DNA of 16,402 bases from Euperipatoides rowelli (Eukaryota; Onychophora; Udeonychophora; Euonychophora; Peripatopsidae). The stretch lies in NCBI GenBank assembly GCA_003024985.2, contig PXIH01S0003123.1. One strand, written 5' to 3'. Shown one piece after another: positions 1 to 8,730 of the stretch. The notes below the pieces were generated by a model. The model did not search any database. It was not told where the DNA came from and saw only the letters and a list, made by a program, of their open reading frames with translations. The first letter of the stretch is position 1. Each line of letters opens with the position of its first letter. The translations under genes were made by a program, and so were the position numbers.

Positions 1-889
1 GGGAAATACAAATAAAATTTTATAATTAAACACCTGACCAATCAGACGGAGCCACAGGAATAGGATACTTGATATTTTAAAACAAGTGACTTTTTAATAT
101 AAAGGATTTAAAAAAAAAGAAAAGAAAGAAATTGGCTCAGATGAAGAGAGATGAGTTATGAGGATAGACCCCACTCTGAAATCTTTATATATCATTTAGT
201 AGAACTTGTTAGTATTTAAGCCATCAAACAATTGTTATAAATTAGTGTTCTTTAAAACCAATTCTGTTAATCGTTAAAAAAAAAAAAAATACATTTTTAG
301 AATAAAGATTCTATTTACTGTATAAGGATTTCCTGATTGGGTAATTAAATTTTTTTTTAAAATATTATTTTCATAGAGCGCTTAGTTATTGCCTTGTTTC
401 AGATTAGCTAAATCAAGGCAAGGCAATATGCCATTAATAATATAGTAATTATTTAAAATAGTGATACTATAGCTAAGGTTGAGGCTAAAAAAATAATTTA
501 AAAGTACATAAAATATTATTAATAGTACAGGAACAAGGAAGAATTGAGCATTATGTAGTTTTCTATCCAAATTTATTGTTATATTATATTCAAGGCTGTT
601 ATATCAAGATTTAATTGTATTTTTATTATGAACATTGAATATCAGATAATGAGATAACCTGCCATAATTGCACCAACATTCTGCTCTTTTAATGACTCCC
701 ACATTACTCTCCCAAAATAAAATAAAAATCCTGCTTTTCTACTGAAGATATTCAATTTAACCAAATTGGACCTCATAAGACCTTGTCAGAGACATGACAT
801 TGTGCTTGTTGGTTCCATCAAACTCCCTTATGTTATGTTCATTCAATCTCCTGTACATTAAAAAAAAAATGGTGGCAGCTATTAGCCTA
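1..889. other. AT-rich DNA without recognised gene
   Basis: No coding region or known repeat family is recognised here. The stretch is AT-rich with short homopolymers, including a run of 14 A at 276-289. Its longest open frame is a minus-strand, hydrophobic, 62-codon frame at 382-570, which looks like chance translation of AT-rich DNA. 660-870 is somewhat less AT-rich, but I see no motif, splice signal pair or repeat in it. Confidence 0.6.
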
Positions 890-1474
890 TTTGGATTAGT
901 GCACATTTATTGATTACTTATTTAGATTAGGGTTGGAAATGTTTATTGATTAATTATTTGGATTAGTGTGAACATTCATGGGTTGTTCATTTGGATTAGG
1001 GTTAGGACATGTTTATTGATTATTTGGATTGCATATTCATTGATTGCTTATTTGGATTAGGGTTGGGACATATTTATTGATTAATTATTTGGATTAGAGT
1101 GCATAATCATTGATTACTTGGATTATTGTGAACATTCATTAGTTGTTCATTTGGATTAGGGTTGGGAGATGTTTATTGATAATTATTTGGATTAGAGTGA
1201 ACATTCATTGATTGTTCATTTGGATTAGGGTTAGGACAAGTTTATTGATTAATTATTTGGATTGCATATTCATTGATTGCTTATTTGGATTAGGGTTGGG
1301 ACAAGTTTATTGATTAATTATTTAAATTAGCTAGTGCATATTAATTGATTGCTTATTTGGATTAGGGTTGGACATGTTTATTGGTTAATTATTTGGTTTA
1401 GAGTGTATATTCATTGATTACTTATTTGGATTAAGGTGGACATGTTTATTGATTCAGCTATTTGGATTAGAGTG
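890..1474. repeat. Dimeric minisatellite, about 18 units of 28-37 bp
   Basis: The anchor TTTGGATTAG or a close variant starts at 890, 921, 957, 990, 1023, 1051, 1088, 1118, 1150, 1186, 1219, 1256, 1284, 1321, 1356, 1392, 1425 and 1461. Two unit types alternate. Type A continues with GGTTGGGACATGTTTATTG, type B with AGTGCATATTCATTGATTG, so the higher-order period is about 63-73 bp. The alternation breaks once, where two B-type units follow each other at 1088 and 1118. Type A units carry TTAGGG-like cores, with TTAGGGTTAGG at 996-1006 and 1225-1235. Copies differ by substitutions and small indels, so the array is not freshly homogenised. Confidence 0.93.
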
Positions 1475-1895
1475 TTACAATGGTGCTTTGAAGCCAGATA
1501 CGGAAGGGTAGAAATTACTGATCTCAAAGTCCTGCAGATTAATTTAGTATCTGTTCCTGAGAGGTTGACCGGGGGGGGGGGGAGAAAGGGGATCACTTCA
1601 AGTCCGCAATTTAAAAGAAAGGTAGCTGAGCCGAAATAAAATGTAGAAATAACCCTTTGCAACACTAGCAAGATTCAAAATCCTTTTGTATCAGCTTTGA
1701 ATTTGCCTGCTGGTGTGTCAAAAGAAAGATACCAGTTTAGGTTTTCAGTCTAAGACAATTTATTACAAAGAATGTGAAGTCTAAATGATGAAATATGCAA
1801 AATCTTAGGAAATAAATGAGCAGTCGCTCGATTTATATAAAACACAGGTTAAGATTTTATGGTGAAAACCAAGTAACATAAAGTAATAAAAGGTC
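1475..1895. other. Unassigned spacer with a G12 tract
   Basis: This less AT-rich stretch follows the minisatellite. It contains a run of 12 G at 1571-1582 and, at 1646-1662, a 17-base string GAAATAACCCTTTGCAA that recurs with one change at 5769-5785. Open frames cross it on both strands (+ 1436-1639, - 1411-1671), but both start in or near the satellite and show no recognisable domain. It may be an old repeat insertion; I cannot name it. Confidence 0.4.
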
Positions 1896-2113
1896 AGAGA
1901 TTTTGTTTGGGCTGTCAGAGCGTTACATAATTTATTCTAATTTTATGTATTATCATTTCAGCTGACGTTTCACGCATGCGCTGGTGTACAATATTATTTT
2001 GGACTCAGTATAAAACCATCAAACATCTTGATTTGCTTCACAGTCATAGAGATTTTGGTTGGGCAGTCGGAGCGTTACATAATTTATTCTAATTTTATGT
2101 ATTATCATTTCAG
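1896..2113 (+). repeat. 66-bp direct repeat pair, probable LINE 5' leader
   Basis: The block at 1896-1961 recurs at 2048-2113, an offset of 152 bp, with only a few mismatches near its start. Both copies contain AGCGTTACATAATTTATTCT and end in ATTATCATTTCAG. The pair lies 120-340 bp upstream of the ORF1 start of the LINE relic that follows. A duplicated 5' untranslated block of that element is therefore the simplest reading, although a chance local duplication is possible. The second copy runs into GTACGT, making CAG/GTACGT, which resembles a splice donor; no transcript evidence can be seen. Confidence 0.7.
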
Positions 2114-2235
2114 GTACGTTTAAAATATTATTATGGTTTATATTAGCATTATTGTCCAGTTTGTTATTTTACTCGGACGGTCTTGTGTGTATTTCAAAAT
2201 TCTTTATTGACTTTTGTTGTTGTTTATATTTAATT

Positions 2236-3120
2236 ATGAATTTTCCTTAATCTCAACCATTTCCTTCTCAACAAAAAGAAAAAAAAGGGTACAGCTTCCA
2301 AAAATGATATTTGTTATAATTGTAAAATTAAGGTTTATGATAAGGAAAAAAAAAACATCTGATGTGACTCGTGCTTTAACTGGAGCCATATTGATTGCTT
2401 ACATATACCGTTAGAGGTTTATACTTTTCTGCAGAATGATAATGAGTTATGGCTTTGCAATCCTTATAAAAAATCTAGAGTTGATATTAATTTTAAAATT
2501 CAAGATTTTAAAAATTCAATTGATTATCTTAAATCTGATTTATCTAGGCAAATATCTAAGTCATGAGTTATTTACTCAGCAGATGAAGTTGTGTACTGAT
2601 GTCATTAAATCTCAAGTCAGTGTAAATATGTTGGATATTCAACAATAATCAAAATCTGTACCTAGGTCATCATGTCAAAGTTTCCCTCCACACTATTGTC
2701 ACAAAGTCATTTCGCTAATGTGATAAGAGAATATGATAGATCATTCAATCTGTTAAGTGTTTGGAGCTAAAATGAAGTTGGTATAATTTACTCATTAAAA
2801 TAATTCTGTTTCATTTTTCTGTGTTAACTAGTGGGATAGTTAAATTTTTCCGTATAGGTAGAGCGGCCCTTAATAGACCTATGGTATTATCAATTTTCAA
2901 ATGATAAAAGATAAAAGGTCCTTTCTTAAACATTCTTGATCCCTCTTATGGCAGATTATCATTAGACAAAAACAAAATAGATATTGTAGATAGAAGGATA
3001 TATCAAAGAAAAATAAAGGCGATTTGGTTAAAATTCATCGTGGTAAAATCATTGAGTTTGATGTTTTTCAAAATGTAGATTCTTCATTATCCCAAAATGC
3101 TGATCCTCCTCAGTCACAAG
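2236..3120 (+). pseudogene. Broken ORF1 of the CR1-like LINE
   Basis: ORF1 proteins of CR1/L2-group LINEs bind element RNA. Pieces can be followed in shifting frames. The ATG at 2236 is followed by a stop four codons later, then a Cys-rich start with CYNC at about 2312-2323 and an IDCLH / WLCNP segment (about 2390-2465), like one zinc finger or PHD finger whose last Cys reads as Tyr. Next comes a Leu/Ile-rich stretch KNSIDYLKSDLSRQISK (about 2509-2562) that fits a coiled coil, then REYDRSFN (about 2727-2750). An RRM-like strand IVKFFRIGRAALNRPMVLS follows near 2836-2895, as in the RNA-binding part of these ORF1 proteins. Several frameshifts and stops break it. The family call rests on motif memory, not on a search. 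Confidence 0.65.
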
Positions 3121-3182
3121 CATATCATAATATTGATATGATGTTATAGCAATCAACTAATTCTGTAGATATACTAATTAAT

Positions 3183-3582
3183 AAATGCTTTCTTTATACA
3201 AATATTAACTCTATTTTGAACAAAATTGAAGTAAACTGATTATTTTAAAATACAATCCTTTGTTTTTTGCTATCTCTGAGTCTTGTTTAGATGTTATGGT
3301 CAAGGAGGAGGCCTAGTAATAATTTATAAAATCTATTATTGATTTTGAAACCTTAGATATTGATGATTTTGAACTGGAAATCACATGGTTTTCCATCTCA
3401 AATCATTTTTTTAAATGGTTGGTTGGGCTATTTTATCAATATCCTTCAATTTCCCTATCTAATGATAATAATTTACTAAATTCTTTACCTGGTGCTGTGG
3501 TTAGTAAGCTTCTTTGAATACTTTTAAAAACGCTCTTGACAGTTTTTTGTTTGATGATATGGTTTTTATTAGCATTGTTTGA
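3183..3582 (+). pseudogene. ORF2 relic: endonuclease start fused to C-terminal end
   Basis: The frame from 3183 reads FLYTNINSILNKIEVN, the usual start of a CR1-type APE endonuclease. After a frameshift comes KYNPLFFAISES (3248-3283), whose Glu at 3278-3280 matches the catalytic E of the ITE/SES motif. About 30 residues are then missing before GQGGGLVIIYK. LDIDDFELEITWFSI and WLVGLFYQYPS follow, to about 3450. Instead of the rest of the endonuclease and the reverse transcriptase, the sequence goes to LLNSLPGAVVS and, after one frameshift, NTFKNALDSFLFDD and a stop at 3580-3582. This is the usual ORF2 C-terminal pattern (WNSLP, then a FK..LD motif). The internal loss would be some 600-700 residues in a full element. 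The protein cannot be functional. Confidence 0.75.
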
Positions 3583-3710
3583 TCTTTTCTTTAAGATGGT
3601 ATAAAAGTCTATAGACTATTGACTTAAATTACCTTTTTACTAAACTAAACATGTCTAAAATAATGTTCTCCAAAAGTTCATATTGGTAAGAATGAAGCAA
3701 ATATATACAG

Positions 3711-4427
3711 CAGGGATGAAATGAATATTCGGTTAATATTTCGTATTCTAATTATTCGGCTTGGTTTCATATATTCGGTCGTTTATGATCTGCATTTGAC
3801 CGAATAATAGTCATCTCCCTGAATATATTAAACAAGTGGGGAAGGAAGTTTTTCCTTAAATCAATGTTAAAAAATAAGGTGAGGTCCTGTAGTATTTTAG
3901 ATAATCAAATTCCAATAGTTAGCATAATTTTATGAATGCATCGGGAAGGAGGCAGGCTAGCATATTATTATGAATGCAATGCATCATATGGGATTCAAGG
4001 GAAGTAAGGCCTGTTATTAATCAGTTTAAAAAAAGAGAAAAATAATCTGTATTATTATATTGTGCCCTGGAATTTACAACTTCATTACAAAACTGCCATA
4101 GACTTTTTTTTTTTAATCTTCAACTAATTTTTTTGAATAGAATAATCTATTCACTAATATTATTTTATGAGAACTTCTAAGCAACAGCATCACAGAACGT
4201 GGCCTTCTAATTGCATGTGTGTGTGGGAGGGGGGGGGGGGAAGAATTTTCTCTCCCCTATGGCATTGCTTAAAATTGAATATCTTTAAAGGCTGTCAATA
4301 AGGTTGTTTTAACTAATAAAATAAATAAAATAATATGATAGAGGTTCGGTTGAATATTCAGCCTTTGTTAATGGCCGAATATTCGGTATCCGGTCTTCAT
4401 CCAAAATGAATATTCATTGCATCCCTA
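3711..4427. mobile_element. Non-autonomous hAT-like element, 717 bp
   Basis: The ends are inverted: CAGGGATGAAATGAATATTC at 3711-3730 and, read from 4427 on the other strand, TAGGGATGCAATGAATATTC (18/20). CAGGGATG-type ends are typical of hAT elements. The flanks give an 8-bp target duplication with two differences, ATATACAG (3703-3710) and ATAGGCAG (4428-4435), and 8 bp is the hAT length. Subterminal GAATATTCGG motifs occur at both ends (about 3723-3800 and 4349-4395). No transposase reading frame is present, so it would have depended on a transposase supplied elsewhere. It lies just downstream of the LINE relic and may have landed in its 3' tail. It contains the G12 tract at 4229-4240. Confidence 0.82.
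4229..4240 (+). repeat. Homopolymer G12 after a short GT run
   Basis: Twelve G follow GTGTGTGTGGGA inside the hAT-like element. It is one of four G or C runs of 11-13 bases in this otherwise AT-rich window. Confidence 0.9.
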
Positions 4428-4435
4428 ATAGGCAG

Positions 4436-5200
4436 GCAATTTTAAATATATCTAACATACAGTTTATGCTAGGTACCTTATGGATTTTATAATATAAGAA
4501 GTATAAAAAGCTTAAGGACTTTTGGGGAGTGCAGCAAAAATATTTTTGGCATCTTCTAAATATAGCCTACCAGAAATGCGTAAAGGAATGATGATGTGTA
4601 GATCTGGTTATCAAACCCGGTTGTCACCTAAAGTGACTTGTACCACCCTTCATTCAAAAAAAAGTAGCTGTCACGTTTATAGTAAAACTCACCAGGTGGT
4701 ATCTAACAGCAATGGCGATATAAGGATGTAAACGATGATTTACGAGGCTGTTTTTGCTAAAACGAGNGTGAACTGTAGACAACGAAGTGTTTTCCAATAT
4801 GCCAAAATGAAGGTGTGTATCTACTCTATATATTTGTTAAAACAAAATATCAACACAGCACTTTGTATTAGCTTTTACATTGTATTTTCGAATTCTGTAT
4901 TTTTAATGTTAAAATATAATCCTATATAATAAAACAGCAATGGTCACTTATTTTTATAGAAAAGCGCATGCATAAGATTTTTCACGTGCTTAGATTTCAC
5001 GCGTTTAGATAAAACATATTTTATTATTATTATTAGCATTATGAAACAATAGGATAATACTGTATTACAGATTAACCTAATATAAACCACAGATTTTTTT
5101 TATTTGAATATTTTGAAACAGAGGCTATATTCTCATTAAGAGATTTATATTTTTAATTAATTCTTAAATTATTTTAGGAATAGGGGGTGGAGGGAGGAGC
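4436..5200. other. Unassigned spacer; 69-codon open frame at 4522-4731
   Basis: 4505-4740 is less AT-rich than its surroundings and is open in one + frame (4522-4731, from a TTG rather than an ATG). A second short frame follows at 4735-4929. I recognise no domain, signal peptide or repeat in either. The second frame crosses the only ambiguous base of the window, N at 4767. The absence of an ATG, of splice signals I can trust and of any known motif argues against a host exon. The rest, 4930-5200, is AT-rich with no recognised element. Confidence 0.35.
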
Positions 5201-5650
5201 AGGGCCATAGCTAGTAGGACCATTGCCCTACCTTTACAATGTAGGCTATATGCCCTACCTTGAGAAAAAAGGAGACCTTTTTAAGTCTCCCCCACCCCTA
5301 ATTTTTAAATAATCAAATTAACTTTAATTTATTTTAATATTTTAGAAAATTAGAATATTTAAAAAAAATACACTAATTAAAATTTTACAATCTTATTTAA
5401 ATTTTTAAATATGGCTGCAGCTGCCAATGAACGAAATCAATAAAGATAATCCCTCAGCATTTATTAATTTCTCATGATTTAAATGGATAAGTCTTATTTT
5501 ATTTCTACAGTCCTAACCTTACCCTGAACCCTAACTCCTATTATTATACTCCAACCCTATGATAATCTAAAGGTGAAAAAAAAGCTTATCAAAAAATCTA
5601 ACATGAAATTTACAATGCCCTATGTTACATTTCATCCTAGCTATGGCCCT
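5201..5650. mobile_element. MITE-like element, 450 bp, 14-bp perfect TIRs
   Basis: AGGGCCATAGCTAG at 5201-5214 is exactly reverse-complemented by CTAGCTATGGCCCT at 5637-5650. The interior is non-coding and AT-rich. It contains, at about 5478-5590, a core shared with the MITEs at 12446-12723 and 8207-8452. No clear target duplication flanks it, so the superfamily cannot be assigned. The TIRs differ from those of the other core-bearing elements, which could mean distinct families that acquired the core or an unrelated older insertion nested here. Confidence 0.65.
5478..5590 (+). repeat. Shared MITE core, copy 1
   Basis: The string ACAGTCCTAACCTTACCCTG, then AACCCTAACTCC and CCAACCCTATGATAATCTAA with AGGTGAAA, matches 12475-12605 in the same orientation. 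It matches the reverse complement of 8286-8345 and 8610-8670. Upstream the match extends through AAATGGATA. It holds CCCTAA-type strings but is not a telomere repeat. Confidence 0.85.
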
Positions 5651-5706
5651 GGGGAAGAGCTATCAGGGTAGGGGGGAAGTAATATAATATAATAATAAGA
5701 CAGTGA

Positions 5707-5793
5707 GATCCATTGCAGACAAATAAATTTAGAAATAATATGAATGTATTGTATTTAATTTAAGAAAGGAAATAACCCTCTGCAATGGATTTC
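5707..5793. repeat. 87-bp inverted repeat with 15-bp arms
   Basis: AGATCCATTGCAGAC at 5707-5721 pairs with CTCTGCAATGGATTT at 5779-5793 (13/15). The right arm overlaps GAAATAACCCTCTGCAA (5769-5785), which also occurs with one change at 1646-1662, and is followed by a short GTCTGTCTGTCTGT run. This could be the end of a small repeat family or a tiny foldback element. Confidence 0.5.
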
Positions 5794-6119
5794 AATGTCT
5801 GTCTGTCTGTTGAGCAAACTTTACACAAATATCAAAATAAGGAATTTGGGGAAAGGGGACAGTAAAAGCAAACTTTAGTTTTTAAATCTTAGAGAATACA
5901 GAGTGAATATTATCTTGAGTGAATGATCAACCATAATATATTTTTATGGTATACAAATAATGTATTGAGTGATAATGTTTATTTTGAGAGGGTTGTCAAA
6001 ATAAACATTATATCACTTATTGCTACTTTACAATATATTGGCTATCAGTTTGTATTAAAACCGTTTTTACAGTTTGGAGAGCACTCACTATATGTGATGC
6101 AAGATAACATAAAGGCTAT
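5794..6119. other. AT-rich spacer without recognised gene
   Basis: A 75-codon open frame (+ 5923-6150) runs through here into the terminal inverted repeat of the next element. It shows no domain and is judged a chance frame. Nothing else is seen. Confidence 0.5.
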
Positions 6120-6840
6120 GGCTACATTTTTTAAAAATCTCCGAGCTTAAGCTTCGAGAAACTTTACACGTCACGGAGAACAAACAGAATATAACAGAGT
6201 GAGACAGAGTTTGAGATTATTAAAATACGCTAACAGAGAAATAAAAGATGGAGACGAAAGGAGAAAAATGTACAATAAAAAAAAAGCCTAAATTTAGATA
6301 GATCTTCATCTGAAGGTGCTTTTAAAGGTCAGACAGTAAAAAGCAACCATGTCCGTGGCAGCATTCGAACATGTGACGTCTGGGTTAAACATTTTAAAGA
6401 CATCATGCTTGCTATCTGTGCCGCCAAGACATAGACGGTAGCTATTGCGAACTCATTGACTTGAAATAATTAATTTTTCAATATTTAAAAAATAGTCATG
6501 CCGTTGTAAAAGATCTTGTATTATCGTATAGCCAAAATAAGAAAATTATCGAGATAAAGTAGTGCCAAGAGCCCCAGACAAAGGTTGGACCCATTACATC
6601 ATATTTGACACGAGTAAATATCAATAAAGTTTTATTTTTCTCCATTTGGATTTTGTGTTACGATGCATTGTGGGTACTTCTCTGAATCCCAATGCCTTTC
6701 TTGGAGAAGTCAGAGACCTCTGATAGTTCTCCGAATTCGTCAGAGATCATTAAAATCCGCAATAGAAGCTCCGACTTCTCCAGATTCAGAGCCTTCTCTA
6801 TAGTTCTCCAAGAACTCGGAGATTTTTAAAAAACGTAGCC
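6120..6840. mobile_element. Inverted-repeat element, 721 bp, 26-bp TIRs
   Basis: 6120-6145 begins GGCTACATTTTTTAAAAATC and ends TCCGAG. 6815-6840 is its reverse complement with one change (25/26). The trinucleotide TAT stands directly outside both ends (6117-6119 and 6841-6843), possibly a 3-bp target duplication. The interior is non-coding. It contains a tRNA-like A/B box pair on the minus strand (6357-6425) and, in its right half, an inner inverted repeat (CTCTGAATCCC near 6680, GATTCAGAG near 6783). The right half, from about 6654, has a diverged relative at 8731-8936, so this is a repeat family. The superfamily is unknown; a 3-bp duplication would suit PIF/Harbinger, but the ends do not prove it. 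Confidence 0.75.
6357..6425 (-). repeat. tRNA-like pol III promoter pair, possible SINE head
   Basis: On the minus strand TAGCAAGCATG (6414-6404) resembles an A box, and GTTCGAATGC (6370-6361) resembles a B box. Their starts are 44 nt apart, as in a tRNA. GGCGGCA (6425-6419) can pair with TGCTGCC (6363-6357), allowing one G-U pair. The T-arm stem does not fold and the anticodon arm is poor, so this is not a working tRNA. A tRNA-derived SINE head, perhaps nested in the 6120-6840 element, is the best reading; chance similarity is not excluded. Confidence 0.35.
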
Positions 6841-8206
6841 TATACAACTATATTATTATAACAATGATAAGTATTGCCTAATGCTATTGACACAATTGTT
6901 GAATGACAATAACTCGGGTAAATTAAATTTATATCAAATTTAAATTATAAAATCAAACTTTTTCCAAGTACCATATTCCTGGGGGGGACACTGGTCTGAA
7001 AGAATAATAAAATAAAACAAAAACAAATGATTGCTATAAAAAAAAAAAACACAACTAACGTCTTCAAATTTATTAATATTTTTTAAACACGCAAAAGTTT
7101 AGGATTGAAGCAGGTGAAAGGTATCAATTTCGGCTATACTTCTTTATACATTCAAGTTAGTATGTATTTAAAAACTAATCAATAAGAGATGGAAATTATT
7201 AAGATTGTCATTCTGTTGTTAACAGCAACACAACTTAAAAAATAAAAAAATGCTCATGCATGTAGATACAGCAGTATGCCAGTACTATGTAAACTGTGAA
7301 AAATTTCCTTTTTTAAAAAAATAATAATACTTTAGTAGTAAATAAGAAACAAAATTAAATAAAGCAATTCCTACGTAAAGCGTTAAACTTAACATACAGT
7401 AGATGAATATTGTATCTAGAGATATACTGTAGTTAAAAAAAAAAGATATCAGTTTTTTAGGAAAGATGAAAATCTTTTTTTAATAACTTCCATGCAAAGT
7501 AATTATATTTAAAAAAAAATATTTAAATTTGCCATCATGCCATCTCTGAAGTGTGACATAATGACGTATTTTCCTTTTGAAAATGTCTTCTAGGTAAATG
7601 GCTTCCTATTGCTATTTGAAAATGTTCTGAACTTAAATTAATGGGGCCAACATTTACAGTATATCACAACATAATTGAGAAAGTGTCTAAATAGATTTTC
7701 TTCAAATATCAAAGATCTAGGTAGATTACATAATAGACCTAATTTAGACAAATTTATTTAAAAAAAATAAATTACTTAATAGTCCTACATTTAAATATAT
7801 GAATTAAAAGTGTATAAATAGATCAGGAACACAACATGAAAGAAAACAGCCTGCGTGAAGTCTATCTATTACTTGAGTAGCCTGAAAGATTAAAGTTTAT
7901 CAGGAGGTCAAGATTTTGTCCTACAGTTTGAAGATTCCATGGTTTTCTTTCTTTTTTTTTTAAAAAAAATATTGAAATTTCTTTATTTGAAGTAAAAAGA
8001 TAGATTTTAAAATGTATTTTATCAACGCTATTGTTAAATTCATCAATTTTTATTATTTCATAATGTTAGAAGTTACCGGAATGGGCAAAATACTAAAAAC
8101 AAAAAGTATGTAAAATACAATACAAAACATTCCCTGAAAATATTTTTGCAATGCAAAATACTTTCAAAATTAAAATCAGCCTACCTAAAATAAAAATTCT
8201 TTATAT
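6841..8206. other. AT-rich DNA without recognised gene
   Basis: No element, RNA gene or credible reading frame is recognised. There are short A and T runs and GGGGGGG at 6982-6988. The only structure I could support lies at its borders, where the inverted-repeat element ends and the next MITE begins. Confidence 0.6.
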
Positions 8207-8452
8207 AGTCAGATTCCGTTATCCGCCCACCAATATGGCTGACGGTAGTAATTGAAATTATTTAGATTGGCGCTCAGTAAAAGATTATTTCACCTAGATT
8301 ATCCTAGGGTTTAGGGTTCCATTAAGGTTAGGACTGTAAAGAAAATATACTAAAATCGGCGAGAAAAATATTAATTCCACACGCTACTACGTTTTAATTG
8401 TCGGCGACTCCTAACGTTAATTATGTTGCTGGGCAGATAATGGAATCTGACT
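8207..8452. mobile_element. MITE-like element, 246 bp, 23-bp TIRs
   Basis: 8207-8229 (AGTCAGATTCCGTTATCCGC then CCA) and 8430-8452 are inverted copies with 21 of 23 matches. Between them are CCACCAATATGGCTGACGG, the shared core in reverse orientation (about 8286-8345) and CCACACGCTACTACGTTTT. No target duplication is obvious. The interior, but not these ends, is repeated 325-329 bp downstream at 8550-8724. An open frame overlapping the right end (8398-8634) is chance. Confidence 0.78.
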
Positions 8453-8549
8453 CTTTTCAGTCTTCTCGAATACAAAATACTTTTTTAATTTTTTATAAAT
8501 CACTAAAAAAAAATACCTTGGTATGTCAAATAGTTTTTATTAAAAATTT

Positions 8550-8724
8550 GCCCACCAATATGGCTGACGAAAGTAAGTTGAAATTATCTAGATCGGCACT
8601 CAGCAAAAGATTATGCACCTCTAGATTATCCTAAGGTTCAGGGTTACGGTAAGGTTAGGACTGTAAAGAAAATATAATAAAATTGTTGAGAAAAAAATAG
8701 TAATTCCACACGCTACTACGTTTT
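8550..8724. repeat. Second copy of the MITE interior, lacking TIRs
   Basis: CCCACCAATATGGCTGACG through CCACACGCTACTACGTTTT repeats 8225-8395 with moderate divergence and a small net insertion (offset 325 growing to 329 bp). The core CCTAAGGTTCAGGG and GGTTAGGACTGTAAAGAAAA is included. Neither 23-bp end of the first copy is present. Instead the right side continues into the 8731-8936 repeat, so either the family is composite or one copy was inserted or deleted at this junction. Confidence 0.82.
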
Positions 8725-8730
8725 GGATTT

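Larger units (their letters stand above)
1896..3702 (+). mobile_element. CR1-like non-LTR retrotransposon relic, RT deleted
   Basis: A degraded LINE in + orientation runs from a duplicated 5' block (1896-2113) through ORF1 remains (from an ATG at 2236) to ORF2 remains (3183-3582). The order of zinc-finger-like ORF1, APE-type endonuclease and C-terminal motif is that of the CR1/L2 group. The reverse transcriptase is absent: endonuclease sequence passes almost at once into the ORF2 C-terminus. Many stops and frameshifts show it is dead. The 3' boundary is uncertain. About 120 bp of AT-rich sequence follows the stop before the hAT-like element at 3711, and more 3' tail may lie beyond 4435. Confidence 0.75.

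Noticed and set aside
382-570. Minus-strand 62-codon hydrophobic frame
   Set aside because: Phe/Leu/Ile/Asn-rich peptide, as expected from random AT-rich DNA; no partner motif nearby.
890-1474. True telomere or CRISPR array
   Set aside because: TTAGGG occurs only within longer 28-37 bp units, and there is no alternation of constant repeats with unrelated spacers.
1411-1671. Minus-strand 86-codon frame, and the + 67-codon frame opposite it
   Set aside because: Both begin at the edge of the minisatellite and cross the G12 tract; neither has a recognisable motif or supporting signals.
4522-4929. Two consecutive + frames that might be exons
   Set aside because: The first lacks an ATG, the second crosses the ambiguous base at 4767, and no splice sites or domains could be supported. 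Kept only as an unassigned stretch.
8398-8634. + strand 78-codon frame
   Set aside because: Spans the right end of one MITE and the interior of its duplicate; non-coding repeat DNA.
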